A DNA stretch of 64,000 nt, taken from positions 23,870,001 to 23,934,000 of the forward strand of contig NC_068569.1 in assembly GCF_025698545.1 (NCBI RefSeq), written 5' to 3'. Below, piece by piece: positions 12,061 to 25,170 of this stretch (positions are counted from its first letter, which is position 1; each line of letters begins with the position of its first letter). A program made the translations under genes and the position numbers. Source of the DNA: Gossypium raimondii. Taxonomy: Eukaryota > Streptophyta > Magnoliopsida > Malvales > Malvaceae. Under the pieces are notes generated by a model. That model worked only from the letters and a program-made list of their open reading frames with translations. It had not been told where the DNA came from and made no database searches.

Positions 12061-12871
12061 GCCAAAATAACAAAAAAAAAACAAGGGTCAAAATGACAAA
12101 ATAAAGAAATATTAGGGGCTAAATTTATCTTTAAGTTTTTTTTAAAGCTTTATTTTATATTTTAGGGCAAATGCTCGAATTAGGCCTCAGCCTTTTAGAG
12201 GATGCTTACATAAAGGTCAAAACTTTCGAAATGATTAATAAGGGTTTAACATTTACAAAAATGCTTAAATAACGAGTTTTCACGCACTTCAATTGAACTT
12301 GTAAAAAAAAAGGTAAATATTAATGTATTTAGAATAAAACACATAACACCTAAATTAAATATTACTTTAAAAAACAGTTAAAATATAATTTAAAATTTGA
12401 TATACGACAGTTGAAAAAGCCCTTTTGAACACTTTTAAAAAAATTCGACCTTTATTTAAACTCTTTCAAAAAGATTAAGCCCCTATTTAACTATTTTGAA
12501 AATTTACGAGAGCAATCACCAAAAGCTTAAGCGCATATATTTTAACCAAAATTTTGTATAAAACTTTTATATAAATTTTTATAAATATAGATATAGTCTG
12601 TGGATAATCCAAAAATAGGTAGCGACAAAAATAGAAAACAAAAAAATAACTGTAGCCTATTGCTGTATCTTTCTCTCGATATCACAGAGACAACGAGAAA
12701 CAGAAAAAAAAAATGAAAATGAGCGAGAGGTGAGATTTTGTTCAATGCGATTGCTTCCTTTAATAATGGCGGTGTATGTACATTGTTTCTCGGCCTTTCC
12801 GTTTTAAAGATAGAAAAAAAAAAGGAGAACGGTGTTTCTTGTTTTGTTTGTACTATTCGGAGAGGAAGAAA
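12061..12871. other. Intergenic DNA and 5' flank/leader of the O-fucosyltransferase gene
   Basis: AT-rich repeat-like DNA to about 12600, then the probable promoter and leader. A TATA-like ATATAG stretch lies near 12588. No other gene is seen. Confidence 0.4.
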
Positions 12872-13043
12872 ATGATACAGCGGCGGAGGCGGAGGATGGT
12901 GGCGGTTGATAAGCCACGGAAGATACTAGTGTGCACCGCATGCGTCATAGCATTGGTGGGACTGCTTACGGGATACGTGCGCGTCTTCCCTTCTCCCCGA
13001 GCATCTAATTCATCTGATCCTCATAAGCTCCCTACGGTCACTC

Positions 13044-13095
<52 letters not shown>

Positions 13096-16000
13096 CATTT
13101 ATTTGATTTACGGTTTTTTTCTTTGTTCTTCAATTGCCCGCCTTATTTGTTTTGAGTTAAGGTATAAGTTGTGGAAATTTATTATTATTTTTTTAATTTT
13201 TGTAGCAACATGAATTTAATTACCAGAAGTTAAGTGCAGAGAACAAGTGGACGGAGGAGGTGGCTCCGCCTCATTTATCAGAACAGCAATCTTCGCCGCA
13301 TCTTCCCAAGGCTCCTGTTTCATTGCACAAGGTTTTTGTGTTTATCTTAATTGATTCATTTATCTGTTTGGTTGCTGAGAAAATGAAACATTAAGAGAGA
13401 GAGAAAAAAGAAAGAAATGTTATTACATTATTGGATTATATTCCTTCACATTGTGCCTTGCTTGTTTTCTATAAGCCGTTTTAGGAGAAAGTTGATTGGT
13501 GGTTGTAAAATTCTACTGTTATTTACTGTCTATTTTGCTTGCTAGCTTCTTGCTGTTGTTGTCGTGAGAATTGCGGCTCAAATGAAGTATACACCTTTAC
13601 CTACATTACTTAAGACTCGAGTGTAAGTTTTGGATATAGTATATCATACATGCCCAACACGGGTATTATCAGATTTTTTTCTGAACTTTTATATGTATAT
13701 GGAGAATTATTGGAGGTCATATCTCCGTATCCATGTGTCAGACTTGAGTGTTAGATATGAGTACTTCAACAAAAATGAAGAGTCGGAGCAGCATAGACCT
13801 CTATTGATGCGAAGCCGTCATGCGTCTTTCATGTTTTTCACTCCTTTAGATTTGACAGTTCAATGGTGCCGGTGGAAATCTGGATTCCGAGAAGTTGTGG
13901 AAGCTACCGGAAGCTCGTGATTTTGTGCCCTGCATACAGCCTAGTTCTAATTATACAAGTACAAAAGTTGTTAACCTTGAAATTACTCTTTCAAAGTATC
14001 GACAAAATACTTGTAAATTGATTCTTCAATTTCTCATTTTTTTTATTCAGCTCCTGATAAGACAAGAGGTTATCTTCTAGTTCGTACAAATGGCGGTCTC
14101 AGCCAAATGAGAACTGGGGTATATCTCTTCTTTTCTTTTCATGGTTGAAATTCTAGTTTGATAATATTGGTCCCAGCCATATCTGTTAATTTTGGGTGCC
14201 AATGCTTGGGAACATGAAACTTGATATCATACTAGTTACATGCTTTTTCACTACCTCTTGTTGGGATCTTGATCTCACTTGATTTCCTCATTCTATGATG
14301 GAATTTTGAAGATTATAGTATTGTCAAAATTAAAATTCCTGAATCTGATGTATTCCTTCATCAGACATGTTCCCTGATGGAGATGAATACATTGAGAAAC
14401 CTATTCTCAACAGATACAGACATGGTTCTAAACACAATATTGATTAAAATTTTTATGGCTATGGGTTGATACTAAAAGATTAAAATGTTACATGTATTGG
14501 CAAGCAAGCCATTGTAATATGTTCTCCAATACGAGTGTCACTTTTTCTTGATCATTTAGCTGACTGGGTTCTCATTCTTGAATTGTAGATATGTGACATG
14601 GTAGCTGTAGCCCGCATAATAAATGCTACACTTGTAGTTCCAGAACTTGATAAACGATCATTTTGGAGAGATACTAGGTAGCCTCTCCTAAATTCTATCC
14701 TTTGCAAAAAGTAGTACGACTTTACTACTTTCTATCTCTGGCTGAGTTTCCCTGTGATTAATATTATTTTTGCTTTTTTGTTGACTTGCAGCAATTTCTC
14801 TGATGTTTTTGATGAGGACCACTTTATTAATGCTCTGGCAAACGATGTTAAAGTTGTGAAAAAACTTCCTAAGGAATTATCTTCTGCTACCAAAATCGTT
14901 AAGCATTTTAAAAGCATGTCTAGTTTCAAGTACTATCGGGATGTGATAGGTAGCCTGTGGGAAGAATATCGGGTTTGTTTGTTGACATCTTTATTGTGAT
15001 TAATGGATTTGTTTGTTGACATCTTTATTGTGATTAATGGATTAAATAACTGGTTTATTTTATTTACCTGATGGAAGACCTCTCTCACGTGTATTTCCTG
15101 TTTTTTACCAGGTTATTCGAGCTGCTAAATTTGATTCTCGCCTGACGAATAACGATCTGCCTTCAGATATACAAAAGCTTCGTTGCCGTGCTTGCTATGA
15201 AGCACTTCGTTTTGCACCCCAAATTGAAGCAATGGGAAAAGTGATCAGTTTGACCTTGATATCAATTCATTTCTTAGCATCTTCAGCATGTTTTTCTCTA
15301 TTCATCGTACTTATTAAGTTCCCGATATTGCAGTTGTTGGTGGACCGGATGAGGTCTTATGGTCATTTCATCGCATTGCATTTACGATTCGAGAAAGACA
15401 TGCTTGCCTATAGTGGATGCACGCATGGTTTATCTAATGCTGAAGCTAAAGAGCTGGAGACAATTAGGTATAAACGTCACCTTGCTTTATACTGTCCAGT
15501 GGAAGTTGAAAGAAAATCAAAAGATAACGTAGGAGAAAATTGTTTTTAATGCACATCATATGATCATAGAGAAAAAAGGAAGCGTCACCGAGTTGTATAC
15601 GAGATTAACTATTTGTTATACCACTTTTCATTTTGAATGTGCAGAGATGAAACTGCCAATTGGAAAGTCAAAGAGATTGATGCCACGGAACAGAGATATA
15701 GAGGACAATGCCCCTTAACCCCAAAAGAGGTTGGAATTTTTCTCAATGCTCTCGGATTCCCGTCAGAGACCCCCATATACATTGCTGCAGGAGAGATATA
15801 TGGGGGGGTTACTCATATGGCTGATCTACGATCTCGCTATCCCTTGTTAATGAGCAAGGTAGAATATGATACTCATTTGGGTGACATTTAAACATTTCCA
15901 GGATTGAAGAAACAAAGATTTGAACATTTGGAACTTAATATAGAACTTGGTGAAATTTTTATGACAATGTTGAATTTTATGGAATAAGGACGAGCATGGA

Positions 16001-16883
16001 GTTAGAATGTAATCTCTTATAACGTGTGATGATTTTGAAGGAAAATTTGGCTTCTGTTGCGGAGCTCGAACCATTCACCAACCATTCATCTCAAATGGCT
16101 GCTCTTGACTACATTGTATCTGTTGAAAGTGATGTCTTCATTCCATCCTACTCCGGAAACATGGCGAGAGCAGTTGAAGGACATCGCCGTTTTCTGGGAC
16201 ATAGGAAAACTATTTCTCCTGACAGGTGAGCTGATTCATTTTCTAAGACTCCTACCCATTTTGAGTTACTTATCTATATTCCTATTCTAATATTTTGTTT
16301 CGTACTGAGGTTGTCACTGAAATTTCTCCTTTAGGAGAGGGCTCGTTCATCTATTTGGACAAATCGAGAAGGGTTTATTGAAGGAAGGCAGCAAGCTTTC
16401 GAACCGGATCATCGAAATACACAAAAATTTGTATGTCATTCTTGTCTTAGTTAATTATATGCTGAAGATAATAATGGCTTGTGCAAAGAGGGGACTCCAT
16501 TATCATGGAATAATCAAGTACTATATTACTCTTTAACTCTTCATTTTTCTTGAACTTCTCGTCCAATGCCTCGCCAAATACGTAGAAGAACTTTGAAAAA
16601 TTGAACATGTCAAACATGTGCTTGTGTCAGGCACTCACATTAGCTCATCTAAACTTATGAATTGTTTCATGGATTTTACAGGCAAGGATCACCTCGGAGG
16701 AGAGGAGGCTCTGTTCCAGGAACAAAGAGCATGGAGAGTACTCATTCCGAAGAAGCGTTTTACACGAATCCGTTACCCGATTGTTTGTGCCGGAGGGCAT
16801 CGCAGAATGTAAATACATCTATCAGAGAATCAAATAGAAAGGTAGATAGGTCGATGCAAAAAGAGCAATTGAAGGTCCTCTAA
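12872..16883 (+). CDS. O-fucosyltransferase family protein, 12 exons, 562 aa
   Basis: Coding exons: 12872-13036, 13206-13331, 13859-13958, 14051-14118, 14589-14677, 14792-14972, 15112-15240, 15334-15467, 15645-15858, 16041-16225, 16335-16430, 16682-16883. All junctions are GT..AG and phase closes throughout. The protein is a type II membrane enzyme. A basic N-terminus (residues 4-17) precedes one membrane anchor (about 18-36), then a stem and the plant O-FucT (PF10250, former DUF246) domain. Landmarks are '[11 protein letters not shown]' at about 143-153, 'HLRFEKDM' at about 302-309 with the conserved Arg at 304, and '[15 protein letters not shown]' at about 430-444. The length fits the family. 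Members are expected in the Golgi, transferring fucose from GDP-fucose, but the acceptor here is unknown. A longer in-frame start at 12776 was rejected because its residues look like leader sequence. The gene converges on COX6B. Confidence 0.92.
13043..13094 (+). repeat. (TC)n(TA)n microsatellite just after a splice donor
   Basis: A compound TC then TA dinucleotide run starts only a few bases after the donor of intron 1 of the O-fucosyltransferase gene. Confidence 0.9.
14973..15046 (+). repeat. Tandem duplication of about 35 bp in intron 6 of the O-fucosyltransferase gene
   Basis: The segment TTTGTTGACATCTTTATTG with the following bases up to TTAATGGA occurs twice head to tail with no mismatch visible, directly after the donor of intron 6. 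Confidence 0.85.
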
Positions 16884-17589
16884 ATTGTTTAATGGTACAC
16901 GAATGGGGATTGCGGAGTATGTATATCTCGAGTTTTAGGAAATTGATTCCATTTCAACACATAAGACGCCTGATTGTGTCGTCCCGGATAAGTATAACAT
17001 AGGATAAAACTGAAGCTGGGAAATTCATATTGCCTCGGGCTATGATTTGTCCCCATTCTCGTTTATCTATTGATTTTTAATTTGGCATTTGTATAGCGAC
17101 ATCGTTTCTATTTCATTCTTTCAATTTCTTCCATTTTTGCACTATTTATAAGCACGATCATCATTTTGTAAAGGATGAAGATAATAATAAAACTGATTGT
17201 TGGCCATAAAATACATTTATTAACATGATTATATACATATTCATATTATTATAACATAAAAAGCTATATATATATATATAATATTGTAAAGATTCCTGAT
17301 TTTCTTAATTTCTTTAATTTGCTGGAAGAACTTGTATATCCATGTTAGACACATCTGAACATGAACAAAAACATAGGGCATAGCTCTCAAAAAGAAATTA
17401 AACTTATTGGTGTCGGACAGATATCAATATCCAACACTTGACCAGTTGAACCCATGTAACATAGGCCATATATAACTCCATTTTATCAATCATGATCCAG
17501 TCAAAACGGGTACATGCCAAAATTTCTTATTTCCTGAAAATGCCGTTTCTCATTTGACAACTACACTGGATTTCCCGAAAAGTACCATC
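16884..17589. other. Shared 3' region of two convergent genes
   Basis: Holds the 3' UTR of the O-fucosyltransferase gene, with a candidate AATAAA signal near 17186, and on the other strand the 3' UTR of COX6B. A TA microsatellite lies near 17265-17280. Only about 700 bases separate the two stop codons. Confidence 0.6.
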
Positions 17590-20389
17590 TTACAGAGGAC
17601 CTGGAAAAGTACCGTTCTCCCTTTGCTCGTTCCATCGATCTATCTGCAGGACAAAAGAGTAACCAATCATTCACAAAAGGAACAAGATTAAATGACAGCA
17701 TTGGTTCACAAATTACACAAACAAATTAATCGAATTTGATTCATGTTTTTAAGACCCATACAACACTAACCAAAACATTCGAATAATTTAGACCAAGTCT
17801 GGATGAATGGATTAATCAAGCATTACATTTCAACTCACTCAATCCCTATTAGATATTTTTGTTTGACCGCTCTTCAATATCAGATCATCTATAACTAATA
17901 CGGATAAATCTAAAAATTACAAAATTTATAAATGAAAATTTGATTTGATCCAATTCTCACAAATTATTAATACAATTATTGATATAGCATCTTTTATGTT
18001 TATATATTGCATATACAAATAATTATATTTATCCATATAAAATAAATTAATCTATATATTTATTTAAATGTGTATGGTTGAATCAAAATTAAAGTTTCAT
18101 GTATATAATTGCACCAAATCAAAGTTTATGTATCGAATTGCACAATGACTCAAAATCCATGTATAATTTTGATATTTTTCCCCAACTAATATTCACATTC
18201 TAGAGTTAATTTAGCAACTGATCTCTCAAAATGACGTGGGGCCATATGGAATTCCTTGATTTATGCATGTAGAGCAACAAAAAGAACTAATCCGATCTTA
18301 GTTCTTGAAAGAAAATACGCACCCATTCTCCCGGACATAGGGCACGATAGTACTTGGCAAACTTATCACACTCTGAAGCATCTTCTCCTTTTGCAGCTAC
18401 ACAACTACATAAGACGAAAAGATTTTTTTTTAAAATGTCAAGAGCCATTGCTGGAAGAAACAAACCCTATTATGTTCATAAGATACAATATAATTCATAA
18501 ACAAAGTTTAACTCACCGATGGTACTCGATATATCGGGTGAAGCAATGCCTTGTTTGGTTTGTAGTTGGGAAGCGAAAATCTGCAGGAGCAGTCTCAAGC
18601 TGAATGCCGAGCATGCACCATAGTATGTAAGTGAAGCAATCTAACAGGCAACATTGATTAAGTTCTTAATGAACGTTGAGAACGCTACCTTTATCTCCGG
18701 TGTTTCTTCAGCATCACCTGAGCTCTCTTTGGTACGTTCATTACTTTCTTCCGCAGCAACTTGAGCATCTTCAACACTGTTCTCAGCAACAGGATTGGCT
18801 TCGGTGTTTTCTTCAGCAACAGCAGGAGGAACCTCAGTACTTTCCACAAGAGGAGCAGGAGTCTCAACTTCCTCGGTCACCACTTCCTTGGAAGAAGTAC
18901 TAGCTGAATTTTCGACCTCTTCTGCGTCAGCTACTTTTGTAGCCACATCTGATTTCTCCGCTTTCTCCTTCAGTGAATATTGCTGCATGTCCAAAGATTC
19001 AAGAAAAAACATACTCTGGTCAAATAACCTCTTTTGCTCTGATTTTTATATTTCTTGAAGTACCCGAATCTGACACTCATGTTCACCACATTGAAATGGG
19101 GATATGACCTCCAGGATTCTCCAAATACATGGAAAAAACTTAAAAAAGAAAAAAAAAATCTTACCATACTGTTTCAAGCACAAATACATATCAAATACTA
19201 ACACCCAAAATCCAGTAACATAGCAAATAACTACGAATTACAAAGCTTAGTATCAGCCCAAATACACAAAGCGTTTTACAAGCGCGAGAAGCAGGGATTT
19301 CATTGATGTTATCAGCGCCAAAATTTAGCAACCAAGTTTGCGTCTTAGATAATTTTAAGCAAGAATGGGATGTCCAAGAAGTAAAAAAAAGATAAAGAAA
19401 ACCCAATTTATCATTCTAGAGTATAGATGAACATTATTGTTCACACAAAATAATCATGAGTAGATTTGCTTTTAGTTCAAGAAGTGCAATGTAGATGCAA
19501 TACTAATATCTGAGTTGGCATTTTGACTACAATACCAGTGAAACGTTACCTTCCCTTACTCAAAACCTTCTGATTTAAACCACAAACTTCAACTGATCAT
19601 GCCTTAGTATTAGTTTCTTTTATTAAGTACCAGAAGTCCACAACTAGTGATAAACACAATGAACGTTTGCTTGAAATGTTACATTTCTTTGACATTCAGT
19701 TAGAAATGAACCCTTTGACAAGAAAAAATATCATGCACATAAAACTCAAATCGGTCGAATCACAAGGGAGATCATAGAGCAACTTCAACGGACCAATACA
19801 GAAAGAAAAAAGAGTTGCAATGAATTTCGAAACAAAAATGTTCATATGATACTGAACAAAATAGGACTTAACTGTAGTCGATAACAAGCATCGGCAATCA
19901 AAATGTAATCAAAACAGCAATCTCGAAACTTCAAACAGCCGACATGATCTAGTCAATAAATAATTCTAATTTCAGAAATGATATCTATAATTACTTGATC
20001 CGATCCGCTCATTTCGATCTGCTGATTTCAATCCCATCTAAACTAACTTCTAAAAAACCAAAATTAAATATCCAAAACAGTTCAAAATTTGAAAAAAAAA
20101 AGGAACAAAAAAAAGCAAAAGCAACGGAGATCGTATTCCTACAAGGATTGAAACAACCTACGATTATTGCTTCGGAAGAAATGAATTGGGAAATTGAAGC
20201 AGCGAGAGGAAAATTGCACCTCAAAGATCATTCCGATCCAATTTAAACTAACTTCTAAAAAACCGAAATTGAACATCTAACACAGTTAAAAGAACTAATA
20301 AAAAAAAAGAAGAAGAAATAGCAAAGGCAAAAGAGTAATAATTGCACCTCAGATAGGGAAGGCGGAGTTTCTGTTTGAGCTTCCGCCAT
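17590..20389 (-). CDS. COX6B-1: Cytochrome c oxidase subunit 6b-1, 5 exons, 184 aa
   Basis: Exons (minus): 20348-20389, 18689-18982, 18517-18599, 18323-18404, 17590-17643. All are GT..AG and in phase. The start reads MAEAQTETPPSLSE. Residues about 15-112 form the plant-specific acidic, Glu/Ala/Val-rich extension. The conserved core follows from about 113 ('LETAPADFRFPTTNQ'). Cys131-x9-Cys141 and Cys152-x10-Cys163 form the paired-cysteine helical hairpin. The end is 'NGTFPGPL', as in plant COX6b. It is a nuclear-encoded subunit on the intermembrane-space side of respiratory complex IV; such proteins are normally oxidised on import by the Mia40 route. Intron 1 is long (about 1.36 kb). Length matches the Arabidopsis long isoform type (about 190 aa). 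Residue 168 is Ile where I expect Val, a mild change. Confidence 0.95.
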
Positions 20390-21130
20390 TGCTGGAAGAG
20401 GAGGCGATCAGCTGATGGTGACCGGCGACTGGCGAGCTATAGAAGGCGGCTAATCAAGGATAAAACGGCTTGAGATAGAAATATGTTGGTTAGCTTAGGT
20501 TAGGTCAGAATTTTTGAGGAGTCGTAAGCGAAAAGATATTGACTTCACGCAGCGTGCGCCACGTGTTACATTCTTTGGAGAGCTGTCGTTATACTATTTT
20601 AGAAGCTGCGCGCCACTCGCTAGGCCTGCCTTTTCCTTGGTTTTTGGACTGACTGGGAGGTCGCCGGCTCGACAACTTTGGGGGTGGCGAGTGGGCTCCT
20701 AGTTATGGGCCTTTTATCTTTGGCCCATTATTTTTGTAAGCAGTTTTGTTTGTTATGCAAAGGGTATAATTGGTAAAAGTAATATTTGTTCAGAGTTAAT
20801 AATAAATTAATTTTTAGCTACTTATATAATTTATTTTTGAAAAAGAGAAGGAAATCTTTTTCATATTTTAAAGAGGCCTTATTTTTATAAAATTCTTTTA
20901 CTTATCTTTCTAATTTCTAGTTTAAATTTTTATTAACTATTTTTTATTTTATGTTTAATTATTGTAATAAATAAATTTTTTATTAAATTATTACACTAAT
21001 AATCAAATGAGGCGTGACAATATTCTTACTCAAAGAATTGTGATAGTGTAAAAGTTAATATTGTTTTCTGTATTAAACACTTTAAACATGTTTAATGTAT
21101 TCAAATTTTTTTGGTTACATTCTAAATTAG
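20390..21130. other. Leader/promoter of COX6B and AT-rich intergenic DNA
   Basis: Positions 20390-20480 are the probable 5' UTR of the COX6B gene (minus), and 20500-20720 is a GC-richer promoter stretch. The rest is AT-rich with no gene seen. Confidence 0.4.
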
Positions 21131-21137
21131 AGAAAGA

Positions 21138-21990
21138 ATGTGCTTGCCAAAGTATTTTCTGAATTTAAGATACCAACATAGAGTATCAACCCGTTGCTTC
21201 TCTAAGTTTGATACTTACAAATGTAAGTTTTTGTACCAAAGAAGAATCAATGAACAGGCATCGGCCTGCAACAAGGGAGTGATGCAATGGGTTTGCCAAA
21301 TGGTTGGCACACCAGTTTCCCTCTCTAAGAGTATGACGCACTTCGATTACTCAGCCTTCGAGAATAACAGCCAAGCAATCACGAACAAGGGTACTCAAAG
21401 GATGAATATCATCAAACGGGTGGTTCAGAAAACAAACAGCTAGCATAACATCTAATTCCATAATCAGTTTCGAAACGCCCAACCGTCTTGTCAAATGAAG
21501 TCCTTTCCTCACGCCACAAAGCTCCGCTTGGAGACTATCCGCGTAGCTGATTTTCAGCATGAAACCCCATACGTAATCCCCTCGTTCATCACGAATCAAA
21601 CCACCTGCAAAGGCTAACTTAGTGCTCACTGCTACTCTTTACAGCACCGTCGATATTTAATATAAAACAACCATTTGGAGGACGCCGCCAATGAACCCAT
21701 GTTGGTCCACGATGGATTTTAGCCACAGATAAGTGATTCCCTGTGCAAATATCCTGCGCAAACTTCCTTGCATAAGCGAGAATTTACACTGGTGAAGGAT
21801 CCTCTCCTTTGAACACTGAGCTATTACGACCCTTCCACAGACCCCATAAAACCATGGTAAATAGAATACCCCAAGGGACTAAATGAACTGAAGAAAAGTT
21901 CCTTGTAAAATTATACTCCAACCAGTGAGTAAACGACATAAAAAAAGTCTGATTGAAAGCATACGATACGACCCTCATTTCCGACCGGAC
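21138..21990 (-). pseudogene. LINE RNase H-like domain relic
   Basis: Minus-strand frames at about 21784-21978 ('VPWGILFTMVLWGLWKGRN') and 21351-21640 ('GGLIRDERGDYVWGF', 'SLQAELCGVRKGLHL', 'ELDVMLAVCFL') follow the order of the RVT_3 RNase H domain of plant LINEs. A degraded end follows to about 21230 ('GNWCANHLA' region). A stop and a frame change interrupt the join near 21640. No reverse transcriptase is present. It is a different copy, on the other strand, from the relic at 3325-4342. Confidence 0.7.
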
Positions 21991-23486
21991 TTAGTGGGTA
22001 ATACGACAACCGCGCAAAATATAGCCGCAACTTGCACAAGCTTCATCATTCGTTAATTTTTATTTTTTTCTTTCTTGTATCTGATTAGTGTTTAATTGAT
22101 TCAAAACCATCACCCACATTGTTAGCATGATTCTCATTGGCTCAAACCCGTCTTAGATTTGAGCCTGGGCCAGATCCTAAAGAATTCGCAGACTAGCAGG
22201 CTTGACCCAAGAACTTGGCTCGCAGGGTGAGTTCGCAAGATGGCGAGCCGAACTCAACCCCTGTACTGTGAGGTCCCATATGCATGGGCTTGGAACCATG
22301 TAACATGTGATTAGTTTAGGGTTAGATACATTTCTATGAGCATGAAGCCTACTTAATATGTTTTATCAATGAACAATATCACATCATATAAATATGTAAA
22401 TTACGTCATCTGAAGGACACACCGAAAATTACTCAACAGACATAAAAAAAAAAAAAAAACTTAATTCTTTCCAAACATTGTAAATGGCATATTCAATCAA
22501 GCTTCTGAGATGGCTGAGAATCAAAATCTGCCTTTGCGAGAAATACATGAACCGATCCACGGAATATTTCTCAGCACTTCCAAAACCCCAATGGCACAAA
22601 TCTTGGATTTCAAGACATCCGACATAAGGACAAGGGATAGCCTTAATCGCGCATTTAGTATAATCCAATAAGATATTGGAGATCGACTCATAGGAGACAA
22701 AAGAATCTGAAATTTTGGAATCCTTAATAGTTGTTAAATTACATACTAAAATTTCCATCACCTTGTAATTTTATATTCCAAAATAATATCAAAATATTAA
22801 AATATAGAAGTAACCTAGAGGCAAAATCACATTTTAAAATTAACTCAATCATACAGTATAAATATATTTAAGAATCTATATTATTTTTACATTTGGAATA
22901 TATATCCTCTATTTTTACTGTTAAAAATTTGGTCCTACTTTTCAAATTTAAAACTACAATTCAATTGTTAATACAATTAAAACTCTTTTATTAAATTTAA
23001 GTTTATTACAACATTATTTTTGATTACATGATTATCAAATGTATTTTTTAAAATCTCATTCCGATAAATTTAATAAAAAATTAACAGTTTAATAATTGAA
23101 TCTATATTTTTATTAAAATTATTTAAAATATATAATTAAATTTTAAATATATAAAGAATATAAAATTTTGGAGAATAAATTATGGTTAAATGGTTAAATT
23201 TGATGCTCGAAATATCGGACCAACGAAAAGTTGATCGAGGAAATGATCAGACAAGTTGTACAGATTTAAATGTGTAACGTTAAATTTGCTCAGGTAACTT
23301 AACACAAAACAATTAATTTTCAATTACAGAAATTAAGCAAAAATAAATAACACATAAAAACCGAGACAATAATTGCCTAAAATATTTGATAGCAAAGAGA
23401 TAACAAAAGTTTAATTTTGATTTAAAATCCCTAAATTGGTAAGTTGTAATAGAAAAGAAAGCGCAGCAGAGTCTCACTTCTTGTCG
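21991..23486. other. Intergenic DNA with repeat-like AT blocks, no supported gene
   Basis: Contains a GC-richer stretch (22120-22300), a 110-codon minus-strand frame (22429-22761) with no recognisable domain, and a foldback-like AT repeat (about 22890-23110) related in wording to the element at 24810-25170. Confidence 0.4.
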
Positions 23487-24564
<1,078 letters not shown>

Positions 24565-24809
24565 TGTCGAATTTTCGAATCAGTGTAGAGAGAAGGGGAA
24601 GGGAAAGAAAAGTAGTTTTTCTTTTTCTTTTTCTTTTCCTTTTTTTGAAAATTTTGGATCTGAGATTTTGGGGGGAATTTATTGAGAGGGTGGGAGAAAG
24701 CGAGGGGCGATGATTGCGTTTGAGGAAGGGAGGAGAGGAAAAAGTGGGATCAAATAGGGACCGTTGGATTTAAGAGGGAAAACAAAGATTAAAACACATG
24801 CTTATGAGT

Positions 24810-25170
24810 TTTGTTAAAAGATTCCATAGGTCCCTGTATGTTTCATAAATTTAATATTTAGTCCCTGTATTTTTATAAATTTGAAATTTAGTCTCTTTAT
24901 TTTTTAAATTTTAAAATTTAAGTTCAATAGTTAACACTATTAATATTACTTTGTTAAATTCAGATTCATTATAACGCCATATTTTTAGTTACATGGTTAG
25001 TAAGTGAGTTTTTTTATGTCAAAATATCGCACCAATAATTTTTTTTAAAAAAAATTAATAGTGTTAACAATTAGACCTAAATTTTAAAATCTAAAAGTAG
25101 AGAGACTAAATTCATAAAAATAAAAGTACAAGGACTATATTTCAAAATTGTGAAGAGCATAAGAACTTAT
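24810..25170. mobile_element. Foldback MITE-like repeat
   Basis: The left half (TTTAGTCTCTTTATTTTT.., TAGTTAACACTATTAATATT) recurs as an inverted copy in the right half (AATTAATAGTGTTAACAATT.., AGAGAGACTAAATTCAT). The two arms, about 120 bp each, lie around an AT-rich centre near 24990-25040. No coding capacity. TSD not determined. Confidence 0.55.

Noticed and set aside
12776-12871. Upstream in-frame start for the O-fucosyltransferase
   Set aside because: Would add 32 residues unlike the family N-terminus; ATG at 12872 gives the usual basic stretch plus membrane anchor.
18256-18603. 115-codon plus-strand frame
   Set aside because: Overlaps COX6B exons 3 and 4 on the opposite strand; the COX6B reading is clearly the real one.
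22429-22761. 110-codon minus-strand open frame
   Set aside because: No recognised domain, includes a poly-Phe run from a poly(A) tract, no splice partners; probably chance.
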